64,000 bases of DNA, from assembly GCA_023432465.1 (NCBI GenBank), contig JAEYUO010000139.1, positions 1 through 64,000 on the forward strand. Reading direction: 5' to 3'. The DNA comes from Planctomycetota bacterium (GTDB lineage: Bacteria > Planctomycetota > Phycisphaerae > Phycisphaerales > UBA1924). Within the stretch, counting starts at the first letter, position 1. Each line of letters begins with the position of its first letter. Both the position numbers and the translations under genes were made by a program. The notes under the pieces were generated by a model. That model saw only the letters and a list, made by a program, of their open reading frames with translations, did no database searches and was not told the origin of the DNA. Of the stretch, positions 29,136 to 37,560 are shown piece after piece.

Positions 29136-30101
29136 TCAGGGTTCCATAGTAAAGTCGAGCGGGGACCAGAGGACGGCCTTGGTGCTTTGGCCGGTGGTTG
29201 TGTCGACGAGCTTTGTGTATTCGAACTGTTCGACGTGCCCGTCGGCGAAGCCGATGTTTGTGCCGCCGCGGAGCGCGTTGGGGTCGCCGGCGCGCTTGGG
29301 GTGGCGGTAGTACGGGAGGTAGGACTTGGGGAATGCTCCGCCGCTCTCGGGGGCGAGGGTGATGTAGTTCTGATTCGGGAAGGCGAATGCGCCAAGGCCC
29401 TGTCCGCCGCCGAACCGGCGGCCGGGGGTTCCGTAGTAGCCGACCTGGCCGATGGCGAACCAGGTGGTGGCGACGGAGGTGTCCTCGGAGGGGAAGGTGC
29501 CCCAGGCCTCGGACATCAGGAGTGTGGCGGTGGGGAAGTTGACGCTGGTATCAAAGGCCTTGCCGAGCTGGCTCTCGCCGGCGACGACGGCGTTGGAGCC
29601 GGGCGGGAAGGTCTGCGGGGGTCCGCCGCCGGTGCCGGCGCGCCAGCTGCCCGCGCTGGCAGCCCAGAAGTTCATGCTGTAGGAACGGCCGGCGGAGGGG
29701 TGATTGGGACACTCCATCACGCCGCCGCCTACGGTGTTGTTCTTGATGTTCCCCGGAAGCAGGTTGGAGGCATCCATCTGCGGGAGGTACTGGCCGATGC
29801 GGGTTTCGTCGTACCAGATCTGGTTGATCTTGCCGGTCTCGGGATCGGGGATGGCCTCGAGGATGGGCGGGAACTTGCCGCGGTAGTCGCCAGCGTAGAC
29901 GAGCTGGGCGGTGACGAGCTGGCGGAGGTTGGTCTTGCACTGCACATCCCGGGCGGCATCGCGGGCTTTGCCCAGCGCGGGGAGGAGCAGGCCGACGAGC
30001 AGCGCGATGATCGCGATGACGACGAGCAGTTCGATGAGCGTGAAGGCGCTGGGGCGGCGCTGGGACTCGCGATGCTGGTCGATGTCACTGCGGGTAGCCA
30101 T
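29136..30101 (-). CDS. type IV pseudopilin-like protein, H-X9-DG type
   Basis: 321 aa from the ATG at 30101 (CCGGAG upstream). The N-terminus is a prepilin signal, RRPSAFTLIELLVVIAIIAL, with the conserved Glu five residues after the processing site. A long helix (ALGKARDAARDVQCKTNLRQL) and a globular C-terminal domain follow, ending in a NIGFADGHVEQF motif. This is the prepilin/DUF1559-like class that is hugely expanded in Planctomycetota and of unclear function. It would be cleaved by a prepilin peptidase and exposed at the cell surface. It lies 77 bp upstream of the binding-protein gene, inside the sugar locus. Confidence 0.87.
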   Translation of the reverse strand: MATRSDIDQHRESQRRPSAFTLIELLVVIAIIALLVGLLLPALGKARDAARDVQCKTNLRQLVTAQLVYAGDYRGKFPPILEAIPDPETGKINQIWYDETRIGQYLPQMDASNLLPGNIKNNTVGGGVMECPNHPSAGRSYSMNFWAASAGSWRAGTGGGPPQTFPPGSNAVVAGESQLGKAFDTSVNFPTATLLMSEAWGTFPSEDTSVATTWFAIGQVGYYGTPGRRFGGGQGLGAFAFPNQNYITLAPESGGAFPKSYLPYYRHPKRAGDPNALRGGTNIGFADGHVEQFEYTKLVDTTTGQSTKAVLWSPLDFTMEP

Positions 30102-30165
30102 GTGATTGCTCCGGAGCTGAAGTGGCAACACACGGAACGCGTGACCGTTCCGGACGGTGTGGGGG

Positions 30166-31224
30166 TCAGGGCTTGGCGTGGACGGGCACGCGTGTGCCGT
30201 CGGGGAGGACGGAAAAGCGGTCGGCGCAGGGACGCGCTGTGGTGCGGTTGATCTCGAGCATGGTGGGCCGGACCTGCCTGAGGTGGGACTCGGCCTGACC
30301 GAGGAGCGCACGGGTCAGCCAGAGCGCGGCCTCCTCGCCGAGCATGCGGGCATCCTGGCAGACGGCGGTGAACGGGGGCCAGGTGTGGTGGCGGATATCG
30401 CTGTCGTCGAACCCGACGATGGAGAGCTCGGAGGGGATTTCGATCTCGAGTTCCTGGCAGCGTCGCATGGCGCCGAGGGTCGCGAGGGGATCGGTGAAGA
30501 AGATTGCGGTGGGCGGGTTGGGCATGCCCATGATGCGGTTGACCGCGGCGGCCCCGCCCTCGAAGCTGGCGACGATCTCGAAGATGAGATCGGGGTCGAG
30601 GGGGATGCCGTGCTCGGCGAGGGCATGGGCGTAGCCCTCGCGGCGATCGCGATGATCGGTATCGGGGACGTTGTGGACAGCGCAGGCGATGCGGCGGTGG
30701 CCGAGCTGGATGAGGTGCTCGACGGCGCGGCGGCTGTCGTCGCGGGAATCGCAGCAGATGAAGTTGACCTTGGGGTCTTCGAAACGGTCGGCGACAACCA
30801 CGGAGGGGAAGCCTTCGGCAGCGATGGCCTGGCAGACGCCGCGGGTGGATTCGAATGTCCGCAGGACGACGCCGCGGAGCCCTTTTCGCATGAAGAACTG
30901 GGTATAGGTTTCCTCTGCGGACTTGTCGCGCTGGAGGTTGACGAGCTTGACATCGAACTTCTGCTCGTTGACGCCGCGGAGGATGCCGGTGAGGAGGGCG
31001 GAGTCGAACGCGCCGTAGTCGGCCTTGACGGGGGCGGCGGGGTAGACGAGCCCGATGACGGTGGTCATGCGCTTGCCGACGGCTGGGGCATAGCCGCTGC
31101 GGTTGGCGGCGGCGACGACGCGGTCGCGGGTGGAGGGATCCACACCGGGGTGGTTGTTGAGCGCGCGGGAGACCGTGGCGACGGAAACCTTGGCGAGCTT
31201 GGCGATCTGCCGGACTGAAGACAT
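30166..31224 (-). CDS. LacI-family transcriptional regulator
   Basis: 352 aa from the ATG at 31224. The N-terminal HTH (SVRQIAKLAKVSVATVSRALNNH) with its hinge helix is a textbook LacI-family DNA-binding domain. The rest is a periplasmic-binding-like effector domain (IGLVYPAAPVKADYG, then VEHLIQLGHRRIACAV and SELSIVGFDDSDI). It probably senses a sugar released from the glycan and controls the transporter-hydrolase genes on the same strand and perhaps the divergent region at 32156-32555, where inverted repeats lie. The effector is unknown. Confidence 0.93.
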   Translation of the reverse strand: MSSVRQIAKLAKVSVATVSRALNNHPGVDPSTRDRVVAAANRSGYAPAVGKRMTTVIGLVYPAAPVKADYGAFDSALLTGILRGVNEQKFDVKLVNLQRDKSAEETYTQFFMRKGLRGVVLRTFESTRGVCQAIAAEGFPSVVVADRFEDPKVNFICCDSRDDSRRAVEHLIQLGHRRIACAVHNVPDTDHRDRREGYAHALAEHGIPLDPDLIFEIVASFEGGAAAVNRIMGMPNPPTAIFFTDPLATLGAMRRCQELEIEIPSELSIVGFDDSDIRHHTWPPFTAVCQDARMLGEEAALWLTRALLGQAESHLRQVRPTMLEINRTTARPCADRFSVLPDGTRVPVHAKP

Positions 31225-31282
31225 GTGGAGGACTCCCCTTTGCCAACCGGAAGCGTGAAGCCGAAGCTGATCGAGAAGCCCG

Positions 31283-31310
31283 CGGGCGCCGTCGGCTTGG
31301 ACGGCGCCCG
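31283..31310 (-). terminator. 11-bp GC-rich hairpin
   Basis: CGGGCGCCGTC (31283-31293) pairs perfectly with GACGGCGCCCG (31300-31310) around a 6-nt loop, 18 bp after the stop of the dockerin lectin-like gene on the minus strand. No T-run follows, as for the hairpin at 5004. Confidence 0.7.
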
Positions 31311-31327
31311 TGGGACATTCAGAGGTG

Positions 31328-32155
31328 TTATGGGCAGCCAGCGAACCAGGCGGCAAGGAAGGAGAAGATGTCGGGGACGCCGACGGAGCCGTTGTTATCG
31401 AAGTCGGCGCGGCATTCCTCGATGCCGTCGCAGGAAGCGGGCTGGCAGGTGGAGTTGCTGCCGAGGAACGTGCCGCCGAGGGCGGTGCAGGTGGCCTCCT
31501 CCGTCACGACGCACTCGCCGGTGCTCGGGTTGCAGCAGGCGCCGGGGCCGGATGGGCCGCCTTCGCCGGTGAACTCGACATCGTCGAAGTAGACGGCCGT
31601 ATCGAAGATGAGCTGAACCGGGTCGAAGGTGAAGGACTGCACTGCGATCACAAGGTTGCAGCTCGCCGCGCCGGCGGGGGCAACGGCGGTGAGTGTGAAC
31701 TGCTGATACTCGTCGGTCAGCGAGTTCTGGATGGCGGTGTTGAGGGCAAACTGGTCGCCGATGAAGCCGCCGACGGCGTCCTTCCACTCGATGCGATACT
31801 CGACACCGTTGTTGACATTGCCCGCACGCCGCGCCCAGAGGCTCAGGGTATAGCTCACGCCGGGCTGGATTGCGCCGATTGGCTGCTGAACACCGGCAAA
31901 GGCGTTGCCATCGCCCGAGACGGAAACGAGGAGGGCGGCGGACCCGGAGCGGGGCGCGACGAGAGAGGCTTCGGCGGCGAGAACAGAGGTGGGCGGACCG
32001 CCGAAGAAGGCGGTCCAGCTTCCGAGGGACGGCGGGACGTCGTACTGGATGGCGCCTTCGAAGCCGGGGTTGCCGACCGGGGTCTGGGCGAGGGTTGTGC
32101 CGCCGAGACAGGCGACGACCGCGACGGCCAACGTGGTGAAGAAGTTGCGACGCAT
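31328..32155 (-). CDS. exported lectin-like protein with single GC-type dockerin repeat
   Basis: 275 aa from the ATG at 32155 (CGGAGAT upstream). It has a signal peptide (..LGGTTLAQ), a beta-sandwich domain that opens NPGFEGAIQYD and has the look of CBM4/9-type carbohydrate-binding modules, a Cys-containing insert (GACCNPSTGECV, CTALGGTFLG), and a C-terminal tail CRADFDNNGSVGVPDIFSFL that ends in GCP. Only one dockerin-type repeat is present, against two in the genes at 5090 and 22971. A carbohydrate-binding surface protein of the glucan locus is the best guess. It is divergent from the PEP-CTERM gene at 32556. Confidence 0.8.
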   Translation of the reverse strand: MRRNFFTTLAVAVVACLGGTTLAQTPVGNPGFEGAIQYDVPPSLGSWTAFFGGPPTSVLAAEASLVAPRSGSAALLVSVSGDGNAFAGVQQPIGAIQPGVSYTLSLWARRAGNVNNGVEYRIEWKDAVGGFIGDQFALNTAIQNSLTDEYQQFTLTAVAPAGAASCNLVIAVQSFTFDPVQLIFDTAVYFDDVEFTGEGGPSGPGACCNPSTGECVVTEEATCTALGGTFLGSNSTCQPASCDGIEECRADFDNNGSVGVPDIFSFLAAWFAGCP

Positions 32156-32555
32156 GCTTCGATCTCCGTGAAATGCCGTAAAGGAAGGATGGTGAGGAAC
32201 GAGCCTGGCGGATCGCTCCGGGGGCGTGTGAACAGGGAGAAGGTACCACGGATGAAACGATCGTGCAACTGTTTCATGCACCTTGTGAACGGGCTTTCTG
32301 GGCGAATTTCCGCAACTTCTGCTGGGACAATGGGATAGATCGGCGGTCATCGGATTTCGAGTGGGAATGTTCATGAAACTGTTGCAGCAACGTTCCGTGC
32401 GTGTTACCTTGGGGACATACGGCGACACGCCCCCCGCCCCCCCCCCACTTCGATGGGGTACGGAGGCACGCCGCGGAGAGAGGTTCAGTTTCCACCCGTG
32501 CTGAGACTCTGGTGAGTCCCTCGCGCGAGGGGATCAGTCAAGAGGAGAGAGAACG
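32156..32555. promoter_or_regulatory. 400-bp divergent control region with LacI-type operator candidates
   Basis: Low-GC for the window. TGCAACTGTTTCAT (32265-32278) and ATGAAACTGTTGCA (32373-32386) are inverted relative to each other and match at 13 of 14 positions. The first lies inside TGAAAC...GTTTCA (32253-32276) with ACGATCGT at its centre, and the second contains GTTGC-A-GCAAC (32381-32391). The roughly 110-bp spacing would suit a repressor that loops DNA. A C-rich run (about 32429-32451) lies between the sites and the gene at 32556. Confidence 0.55.
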
Positions 32556-33215
32556 ATGAAGAGTATGACTGCGGTGTTGTCGGCCGGGTTGCTGCTGACT
32601 GCAGCGGCGCACGGCGCGACGGTGAACGTTGGAGATTCGACCGCCCCGTGGCTGGGTTTCATGAACGTGTACGACCTGGGCGGGGGCTTTATCTTCCCGA
32701 GCGGCTGGGACCCGGCCGACCTGACGGCAACGTTTGACGATACGAACAACAAGCTCACGCTTTCGCCGAACACGATCGGCGACCCGGACCCGTTCTGGTA
32801 CATCGGCGGCGGCGGGCCCGGCGCTCCGGGCAACAAGATCATGGAGGCCAACCTGTATCAGCAGGTGGATGACGGCTCGCTGTCGGGCCAGCTCGTGACG
32901 TTCGAGGGCACGGTGCTCTCCAACACGTTTACGTCGGCGCACGAGACGATCATCTTCATCCGTGACTTTGCGCCCGACTTCTCATCGTTCACCGAGAGCA
33001 CCATCGTCGCGACGCCCGGGGCGTTCAGCATCAGCCTGCTCACCGAAGCTGATCCGCTTCGGCACGTGCAGTGGGGCTTCCAGACCACCGGCGTGAATGT
33101 GTGGATCACCGACACGGAGCCGTTCGGCAACGTGATGATCGCCACGATCCCCGCGCCGGGCGCGCTGGCGCTCCTGGGCCTTGGCGGGTGCGTCGCGCTG
33201 CGTCGCCGCCGCTGA
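32556..33215 (+). CDS. PEP-CTERM-type sorted exported protein
   Basis: 219 aa; AAGAGGAGAGAG lies just upstream of the ATG. Signal peptide (..LLLTAAAHG), a beta-rich body of unknown role, and a C-terminal IPAPGALALLGLGG plus CVALRRRR sorting tail, the same PAPG variant as at 10106. Divergent from the dockerin lectin-like gene, it may share its regulation. Surface or matrix protein by inference. Confidence 0.85.
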   Translation: MKSMTAVLSAGLLLTAAAHGATVNVGDSTAPWLGFMNVYDLGGGFIFPSGWDPADLTATFDDTNNKLTLSPNTIGDPDPFWYIGGGGPGAPGNKIMEANLYQQVDDGSLSGQLVTFEGTVLSNTFTSAHETIIFIRDFAPDFSSFTESTIVATPGAFSISLLTEADPLRHVQWGFQTTGVNVWITDTEPFGNVMIATIPAPGALALLGLGGCVALRRRR

Positions 33216-33250
33216 ACCGCGATCTGCCTCACAAACCTGCACCTCGTGAG

Positions 33251-33287
33251 CCTCGGCGAGAACTCTCGCCGGGCTCTTTTTCTTTGT
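33251..33287 (+). terminator. rho-independent terminator
   Basis: CGGCGAG (33254-33260), loop AACT, CTCGCCG (33265-33271), then a CTCTTTTTCTTT tract, about 35 bp after the PEP-CTERM stop. Confidence 0.87.
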
Positions 33288-33401
33288 GCAGCGAGGATCT
33301 CGCTGTCACAGCCGGGGGCTATCTTGATTGAGTACGTGCGCGGACGGCTGTCGCAGCGTCCCTGCGATTGCTCGAACCGCGACTCTCACCGCGAGCGCCT
33401 C

Positions 33402-33797
33402 ATGGACTGGATGACGTGGTACAACTCGCTTGCCAAGCCCCAGTGGACCCCTGCGCCGGCGACGATCGGGCTGATCTGGCAGATTCTGTATCCGATCATC
33501 ATTGTGACGTTTGGGTTCGTGTTCGTTCAATCCACACGGGGAAAGATGCCGCGGCGAGTGGCTGTGCCGTTTGCGATCAACCTGGCAGCGAATCTGGTGT
33601 TCACGCCGATCCAGTTCGGGCTGCGGAACCTGCCGTTGGCGAGCGTGGACATCCTGATCGTGTGGGGGACCATCGTTTGGATGGTATGGGCGGTGTGGCC
33701 GCATGCGCGGTGGGTGGCGATTGCGCAGGTCCCGTACTTCGTCTGGGTGACGATCGCGATGGTGCTGCAGTTGAGCATTACGGTGATGAACTGGTGA
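33402..33797 (+). CDS. TspO/MBR family membrane protein, short form
   Basis: 131 aa from the ATG at 33402; extension upstream would run back through the terminator. It opens WYNSLAKPQWTPAPATIGLIW, the conserved TspO start (WYxxLxKPxWxP), and has about four hydrophobic helices. Typical TspO proteins are 150-180 aa with five helices, so this one is short. The family binds porphyrins and is linked to tetrapyrrole or oxidative stress responses. It may be a TspO-related subgroup. No related gene is adjacent. Confidence 0.75.
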   Translation: MDWMTWYNSLAKPQWTPAPATIGLIWQILYPIIIVTFGFVFVQSTRGKMPRRVAVPFAINLAANLVFTPIQFGLRNLPLASVDILIVWGTIVWMVWAVWPHARWVAIAQVPYFVWVTIAMVLQLSITVMNW

Positions 33798-34181
33798 TGA
33801 TCATGCGGCGTCGCGGCGTTGCGGACTGATCGGTTCAATCGGCGGATCACAACGGTGTCTCGCGCGCGTGCCGCGAGAGGTGAAGAGTCCCTGCGCACTC
33901 CCGCGCGGGAGAGTGCCGGATTCGGCGGTTGAGAAGATGGACCGCGTGATCGACATCGACTCGCGGGCGATCGCCGAGGATGGGCCTCCGGAATCGGGTT
34001 GAATGGCATCGAATGAAATGCTTCGCAACAAAGCGGGTCCGTGCGCGGAACGGGCCCCTGAAGTGCGCCCGTCGCTGCGCTCGGGGCTTCTTGCGTGAAG
34101 CGAAGGGCTTGCACATTGGCCGCGCCACGCCGGGCAGACTGGGCCGAACCTCAGGGCAAGTTCGTCGGGACCAGCACGAGG
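33798..34181. other. gene-free stretch between convergent genes
   Basis: 384 bp with no convincing coding sequence. Short frames exist on both strands but lack codon bias and start signals. A GC-rich segment near 34045-34100 could fold, but I see no recognisable RNA. Confidence 0.5.
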
Positions 34182-35012
34182 TCAACCTGCTCGCGTGGCG
34201 GTGTACTCGGAGAAGACGCCGCCGATCACGACGCGCTTGACATCGCTGAAGCCGGCATCCCGCAGCGCTTGCAGGACACTGTCGGCCGGGAGGCACTTGT
34301 CGATTGTCTCCCAGTAGTACGCCCAGAGCTCGGGCGTTCGCGGCGCGAGGCGTTTGAACACGCCCAGCAGGCGGGAGAGGGTGCCGAGGTAGAGCCGGAG
34401 GAAGCCGCGGCCCAGCCGCGTGCGTGGACGGGTGATCTCGAGGATGCAGAGGCGACCACCGCCAGGCTTGAGTACGCGGTAGAACTCTCGGAACGCGGAG
34501 TTGAAGTCCTCGACGTGGCGCAGTGCGTACCCCATCGAGACGAAGTCAAAGGCCGCATCGGGCAGCGGCAATGCCTCGGCCGTTCCGGAAAGGGACTCGA
34601 TCCCGAGGCGTTCCCGGGCTCGCCGCATCATCTCCGGGCTGGGATCGACTCCGACGAGGTATCCCTCGAGGCCGATGAGCGAGAGGGCCTCGCCCGCGAC
34701 AAGGCCCGTACCGACGGCAACATCGGCAACTCGCATCCCGGGTTTGAGGCCGGCGCGCTTGAGCGCCTCGCGTCTGTACCACCGGCCGCTCCCGAGCGAG
34801 AGCCACCACTCGACGCGGTCGTAGTCCTGGGCGGTATCGTCGAATAGGGCGTTGAGGTACGGCCGCTTGCCTGTCGCCGTCGTATAGGCGCCGGGAATCG
34901 GCGGATGTGGTGCGAGAGCTTCGGGCCGGGCCGCCACGACATTGCTCGATGCTGGGGACCCAATCATGGCTGTGCTCCCGAACACGGCGATCTGACTTCC
35001 CATACTATACAA
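34182..35012 (-). CDS. SAM-dependent methyltransferase, UbiE-like
   Basis: 276 aa, with an N-terminal extension of about 45 residues; a start at the second Met is equally possible. Class I methyltransferase with VADVAVGTGLVAGEAL (motif I, SAM binding), GVDPSPEMM, the FVSMGYALRHVEDF segment of UbiE/COQ5, and LKPGGGRLCILEITRP. UbiE itself methylates menaquinone/ubiquinone precursors. Lying divergently next to an aryl-polyene-like gene set, this one could instead methylate an aromatic head group, as methyltransferases of such clusters do. Which applies cannot be told from sequence. Confidence 0.8.
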   Translation of the reverse strand: MYSMGSQIAVFGSTAMIGSPASSNVVAARPEALAPHPPIPGAYTTATGKRPYLNALFDDTAQDYDRVEWWLSLGSGRWYRREALKRAGLKPGMRVADVAVGTGLVAGEALSLIGLEGYLVGVDPSPEMMRRARERLGIESLSGTAEALPLPDAAFDFVSMGYALRHVEDFNSAFREFYRVLKPGGGRLCILEITRPRTRLGRGFLRLYLGTLSRLLGVFKRLAPRTPELWAYYWETIDKCLPADSVLQALRDAGFSDVKRVVIGGVFSEYTATRAG

Positions 35013-35114
35013 ACTCGCGTCTCTTCCGCCTGGAACGGAAGGGAGACAGACCTGTTAGTACGAGCGAAACTGAGGTGCGCCGAGGCCGACCCGAGGCGAC
35101 GTGAGGGAGCTGGA

Positions 35115-35375
35115 ATGCCGAGTGTGGAGACGATGAACCGAGTGAAGAGGGTCATTCGGGCATGCCTGAAGGTGGATGAGCAGGTCGTCCTCGGGGACGC
35201 CATGCCGCTGGTCGGTGGCGAGTATGACCTAGATTCGCTGGATATCCTGCTCATCGTCACGGAGCTTGAAAAAGAGTTCGGCGTGAAGTTCAACGATGGT
35301 GCGATGGGGAAGGCGGCCTTCTCGAGTATCGCCACGTTGGCAGCGTTTATCGAGGGTCTGTCGCGGCCTGAATGA
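35115..35375 (+). CDS. acyl carrier protein
   Basis: 86 aa from the ATG at 35115 with GAGGGAG 6 bp upstream. The phosphopantetheine attachment Ser41 lies in DLDSLDILLIV, and the acidic helix EKEFGVKFNDG follows. It carries the growing polyene chain between ketosynthase and dehydratase in the following operon. It is the first plus-strand gene of the cluster; 18 bp separate it from the dehydratase gene. Confidence 0.9.
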   Translation: MPSVETMNRVKRVIRACLKVDEQVVLGDAMPLVGGEYDLDSLDILLIVTELEKEFGVKFNDGAMGKAAFSSIATLAAFIEGLSRPE

Positions 35376-35393
35376 CACGCAGAGGACCAGATC

Positions 35394-35831
35394 ATGCTCA
35401 CCACAGCTCTCGACAAGCTGCCGCACCGTGATCCGTTTCGGTTCGTTTCCAGCATTGTGGAGCTGGAGGTCGGGCGGCGCGGAGCGGGCGTGTGGCGGGT
35501 GGATGGGGATGAGGACTTCTTCGCCGGGCACTTTCCAGGGAACCCGGTGCTGCCGGGTGTGCTGCTGGCCGAAGCGCTCGCCCAACTGTCTGGGCTCGTG
35601 GCCTTTGCCGTGGACGATGTTTCGAGAGAACGAACCGCGCGTCTTGCGCAGGTAAACATCAAGTTCCTCGTCGGCGTGGTGCCCCCGGCCGAGGTCTGGC
35701 TGGAATCGGCGCTTGTGCGAGAGATGTCCGGTTTGTACCTGTTTGATGTGCGTGCGAAGCTTGATGACACGGTTGTGGCATCGGGGTCGCTCGTGCTCTC
35801 GGGCGAGGGTGCAGAGGGAGCCAGTCTGTGA
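35394..35831 (+). CDS. FabZ-like 3-hydroxyacyl-ACP dehydratase
   Basis: 145 aa hotdog-fold protein. Residues 44-60 hold AGHFPGNPVLPGVLLAE, with His46 as the catalytic base and the Glu at the end of the helix as partner, as in FabZ/FabA-like dehydratases. It starts LPHRDPFRFV, also typical. In aryl-polyene pathways such an enzyme dehydrates each 3-hydroxyacyl-ACP to build the conjugated chain. Its TGA overlaps the GTG start of the next gene (GTGA). Confidence 0.9.
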   Translation: MLTTALDKLPHRDPFRFVSSIVELEVGRRGAGVWRVDGDEDFFAGHFPGNPVLPGVLLAEALAQLSGLVAFAVDDVSRERTARLAQVNIKFLVGVVPPAEVWLESALVREMSGLYLFDVRAKLDDTVVASGSLVLSGEGAEGASL

Positions 35832-36628
35832 ACGTGCTCGGGCTCATCGCCGGGCATGTGGTGCTGGCTGTCGCCGCGCAGCCGATCGCAGCCTCCACCC
35901 CCCCGAGTGCCGACGCTTCCGCCCAGGAGACGGCGAAGCTCGCGGAGGAGGATCGGTTCGACAAGCGGTTGGAGGCGGTGGACGCGGCGATGGCCAAGGT
36001 GGTGGATCTTCGCGCAGACTTTGAGCAGCGACGACACACGCCGCTCCTGAAGAAGCCGCTGGTCTCAAAGGGGACGGTGTTGACCAAGGGGGAGCGGGTT
36101 CGGTGGGACACGGCGACGCCGCGGGCATCGACGCTGCTCATCGAAGGCGGGTTGATCCGGCTGTTTTACCCATCAGACCGTTTGGTGGAGGAGTATCCGG
36201 CTGGCGATGGCTTCAAGGACCTTGCGGGCGCGCCGCTGCCACGTCTGTCTGTGCTCAGGGAGCGATTCGAGGTCTCGCAGATCGCGGCCAGAGAGCTGGT
36301 CGCGAGCGAAGGCAATTCGATGCTGCTGGCGATACGATTGACGCCAAAGACCGATGCTCTGAAGTTGCACGTCACTGCGGTCAAGGTTTTGATCGATGAA
36401 TCGCGGCCCGCGGCGACCAAGGTCGTGATGATCGATCCCGATGGCGAGGAGACTGAAATTGTGTTCAGCAATGTGAAGCTGAATGAGGGCGTACGGGACG
36501 ACGAGATGGAGCTCAAGCTTCCGGAGGGAGTTCGGGTTTCGCGGCCGCTTGGAGATCTGGACGCCGCACCAGCTCGCCAGGAGGGCACATCGGCCACCGA
36601 GCCCGCAGCGGGCGGGGAGCAGCCCTGA
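35828..36628 (+). CDS. LolA-like outer-membrane lipoprotein carrier
   Basis: 266 aa from a GTG that overlaps the dehydratase stop. An N-terminal hydrophobic segment is followed by AMAKVVDLRADFEQRRHTPLLKKPLVSKGTV, which matches the LolA opening (shedding F-Q and the hydrophobic half-barrel), then PRASTLLIEGGLIRLFYPSD. A Glu/Ala/Pro-rich C-terminal extension of about 50 residues is unusual. LolA-like proteins recur in aryl-polyene clusters, where they are thought to help move the lipid-like product across the periplasm. Its stop overlaps the next start (TGATG). Confidence 0.82.
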   Translation: MNVLGLIAGHVVLAVAAQPIAASTPPSADASAQETAKLAEEDRFDKRLEAVDAAMAKVVDLRADFEQRRHTPLLKKPLVSKGTVLTKGERVRWDTATPRASTLLIEGGLIRLFYPSDRLVEEYPAGDGFKDLAGAPLPRLSVLRERFEVSQIAARELVASEGNSMLLAIRLTPKTDALKLHVTAVKVLIDESRPAATKVVMIDPDGEETEIVFSNVKLNEGVRDDEMELKLPEGVRVSRPLGDLDAAPARQEGTSATEPAAGGEQP

Positions 36629-37548
36629 TGCTCGAGCAGACCTTTGTCCAGCCGCTGATGAGTGCCGCGAAAGACATGATTCCGTCATGGGTGTCCGAAC
36701 TCGCGCCGCACGCGGCCAATTCTCGGGCTGTGCCGCTCGCGGGGGGCACGCGTGCGACGCTTGATCTTTATCACGGCGACGATGCGAGTATGGCAACCGC
36801 AGTCGTGGCAAACGCCATCGGGCTGTCGGCCGAGGGGCTGCGGGAGAGTGTCGCGGCGGTCTATGAGGCGGTGCTCGGCGCGATGAAAGAGAGCGGCTTC
36901 CAGCATCCGGTGCGGATGTGGAGCTTCGTCCCCGGCATCCACGATCGGCTGGCTGCGGGAATGGACCGGTACCGGCTCTTCAATCTGGGGCGCTACGACG
37001 CGTTTGCGAGGTGCCTGGGCGAACCCGCTTCGTTTGCGAACCTCTTGCCCGCGGCGACGGCGGTCGGGCATTTTCGTGACGACCTGGTGGTGTGCACGCT
37101 CGGACTGCGGAGGCCGGGCGTGGCGATCGAGAATCCGCGGCAGGTACCGGCATCCGCGTACTCGCGGGCGCACGGGCCGCGGCCGCCGTGCTTCGCGCGG
37201 GCAATGGTCGCACAACTGCCGATGGGGCCGCGGTTACTGGTATCGGGGACAGCGAGCATCCGCGGCGAGGACTCTGTACATTTCGGTTCGCTGCCCGATC
37301 AGCTCGATGAGACGTTTGAGAATCTGGACCGCCTGGTGCGGAGCGTAGATGGGGTGGATCGCTTTACTTTGAGAGGGGTGGAATCGGCTCGTGTGTACTT
37401 CCCTCGCGCGACGGATCGGGCGCTGTTGACGGCGGGGGTATCGAAGCGACTGCCGGAGTCCGCAATCACTGAGTTTGTGCCCGCGTTGATCTGCCGCGAA
37501 GAACTGCTGGTTGAGATCGAGGCGAAGCTGGCTCCCGAGCCATCGTGA
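36628..37548 (+). CDS. chorismatase, FkbO/Hyg5/XanB2-like
   Basis: 306 aa. Two RidA-like halves are recognisable, and the family pattern is clear: PVRMWSFVPGIHD, MDRYRLFNLGRYDAF, then ENPRQVPASAYSRAHGPRPP followed by CFARA, LLVSGTASIRGEDSVHFG and an ETFENLDRLV helix. Chorismatases hydrolyse chorismate; XanB2-type members give 3- or 4-hydroxybenzoate, and in Xanthomonas that acid is the xanthomonadin starter. The start overlaps the LolA-like gene and the AMP ligase follows 12 bp later, which supports starter supply. The product isomer cannot be decided here. Confidence 0.83.
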   Translation: MLEQTFVQPLMSAAKDMIPSWVSELAPHAANSRAVPLAGGTRATLDLYHGDDASMATAVVANAIGLSAEGLRESVAAVYEAVLGAMKESGFQHPVRMWSFVPGIHDRLAAGMDRYRLFNLGRYDAFARCLGEPASFANLLPAATAVGHFRDDLVVCTLGLRRPGVAIENPRQVPASAYSRAHGPRPPCFARAMVAQLPMGPRLLVSGTASIRGEDSVHFGSLPDQLDETFENLDRLVRSVDGVDRFTLRGVESARVYFPRATDRALLTAGVSKRLPESAITEFVPALICREELLVEIEAKLAPEPS

Positions 37549-37560
37549 GGGGCATTGCTC

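Noticed and set aside
33847..34296. possible minus-strand gene downstream of TspO
   Set aside because: Arg-rich composition without hydrophobic core or start signal; the second half is antisense or out-of-frame to the methyltransferase gene.
34905..35114. longer form of the acyl carrier protein
   Set aside because: The extension runs back over the divergent methyltransferase gene, and a good Shine-Dalgarno precedes the ATG at 35115.
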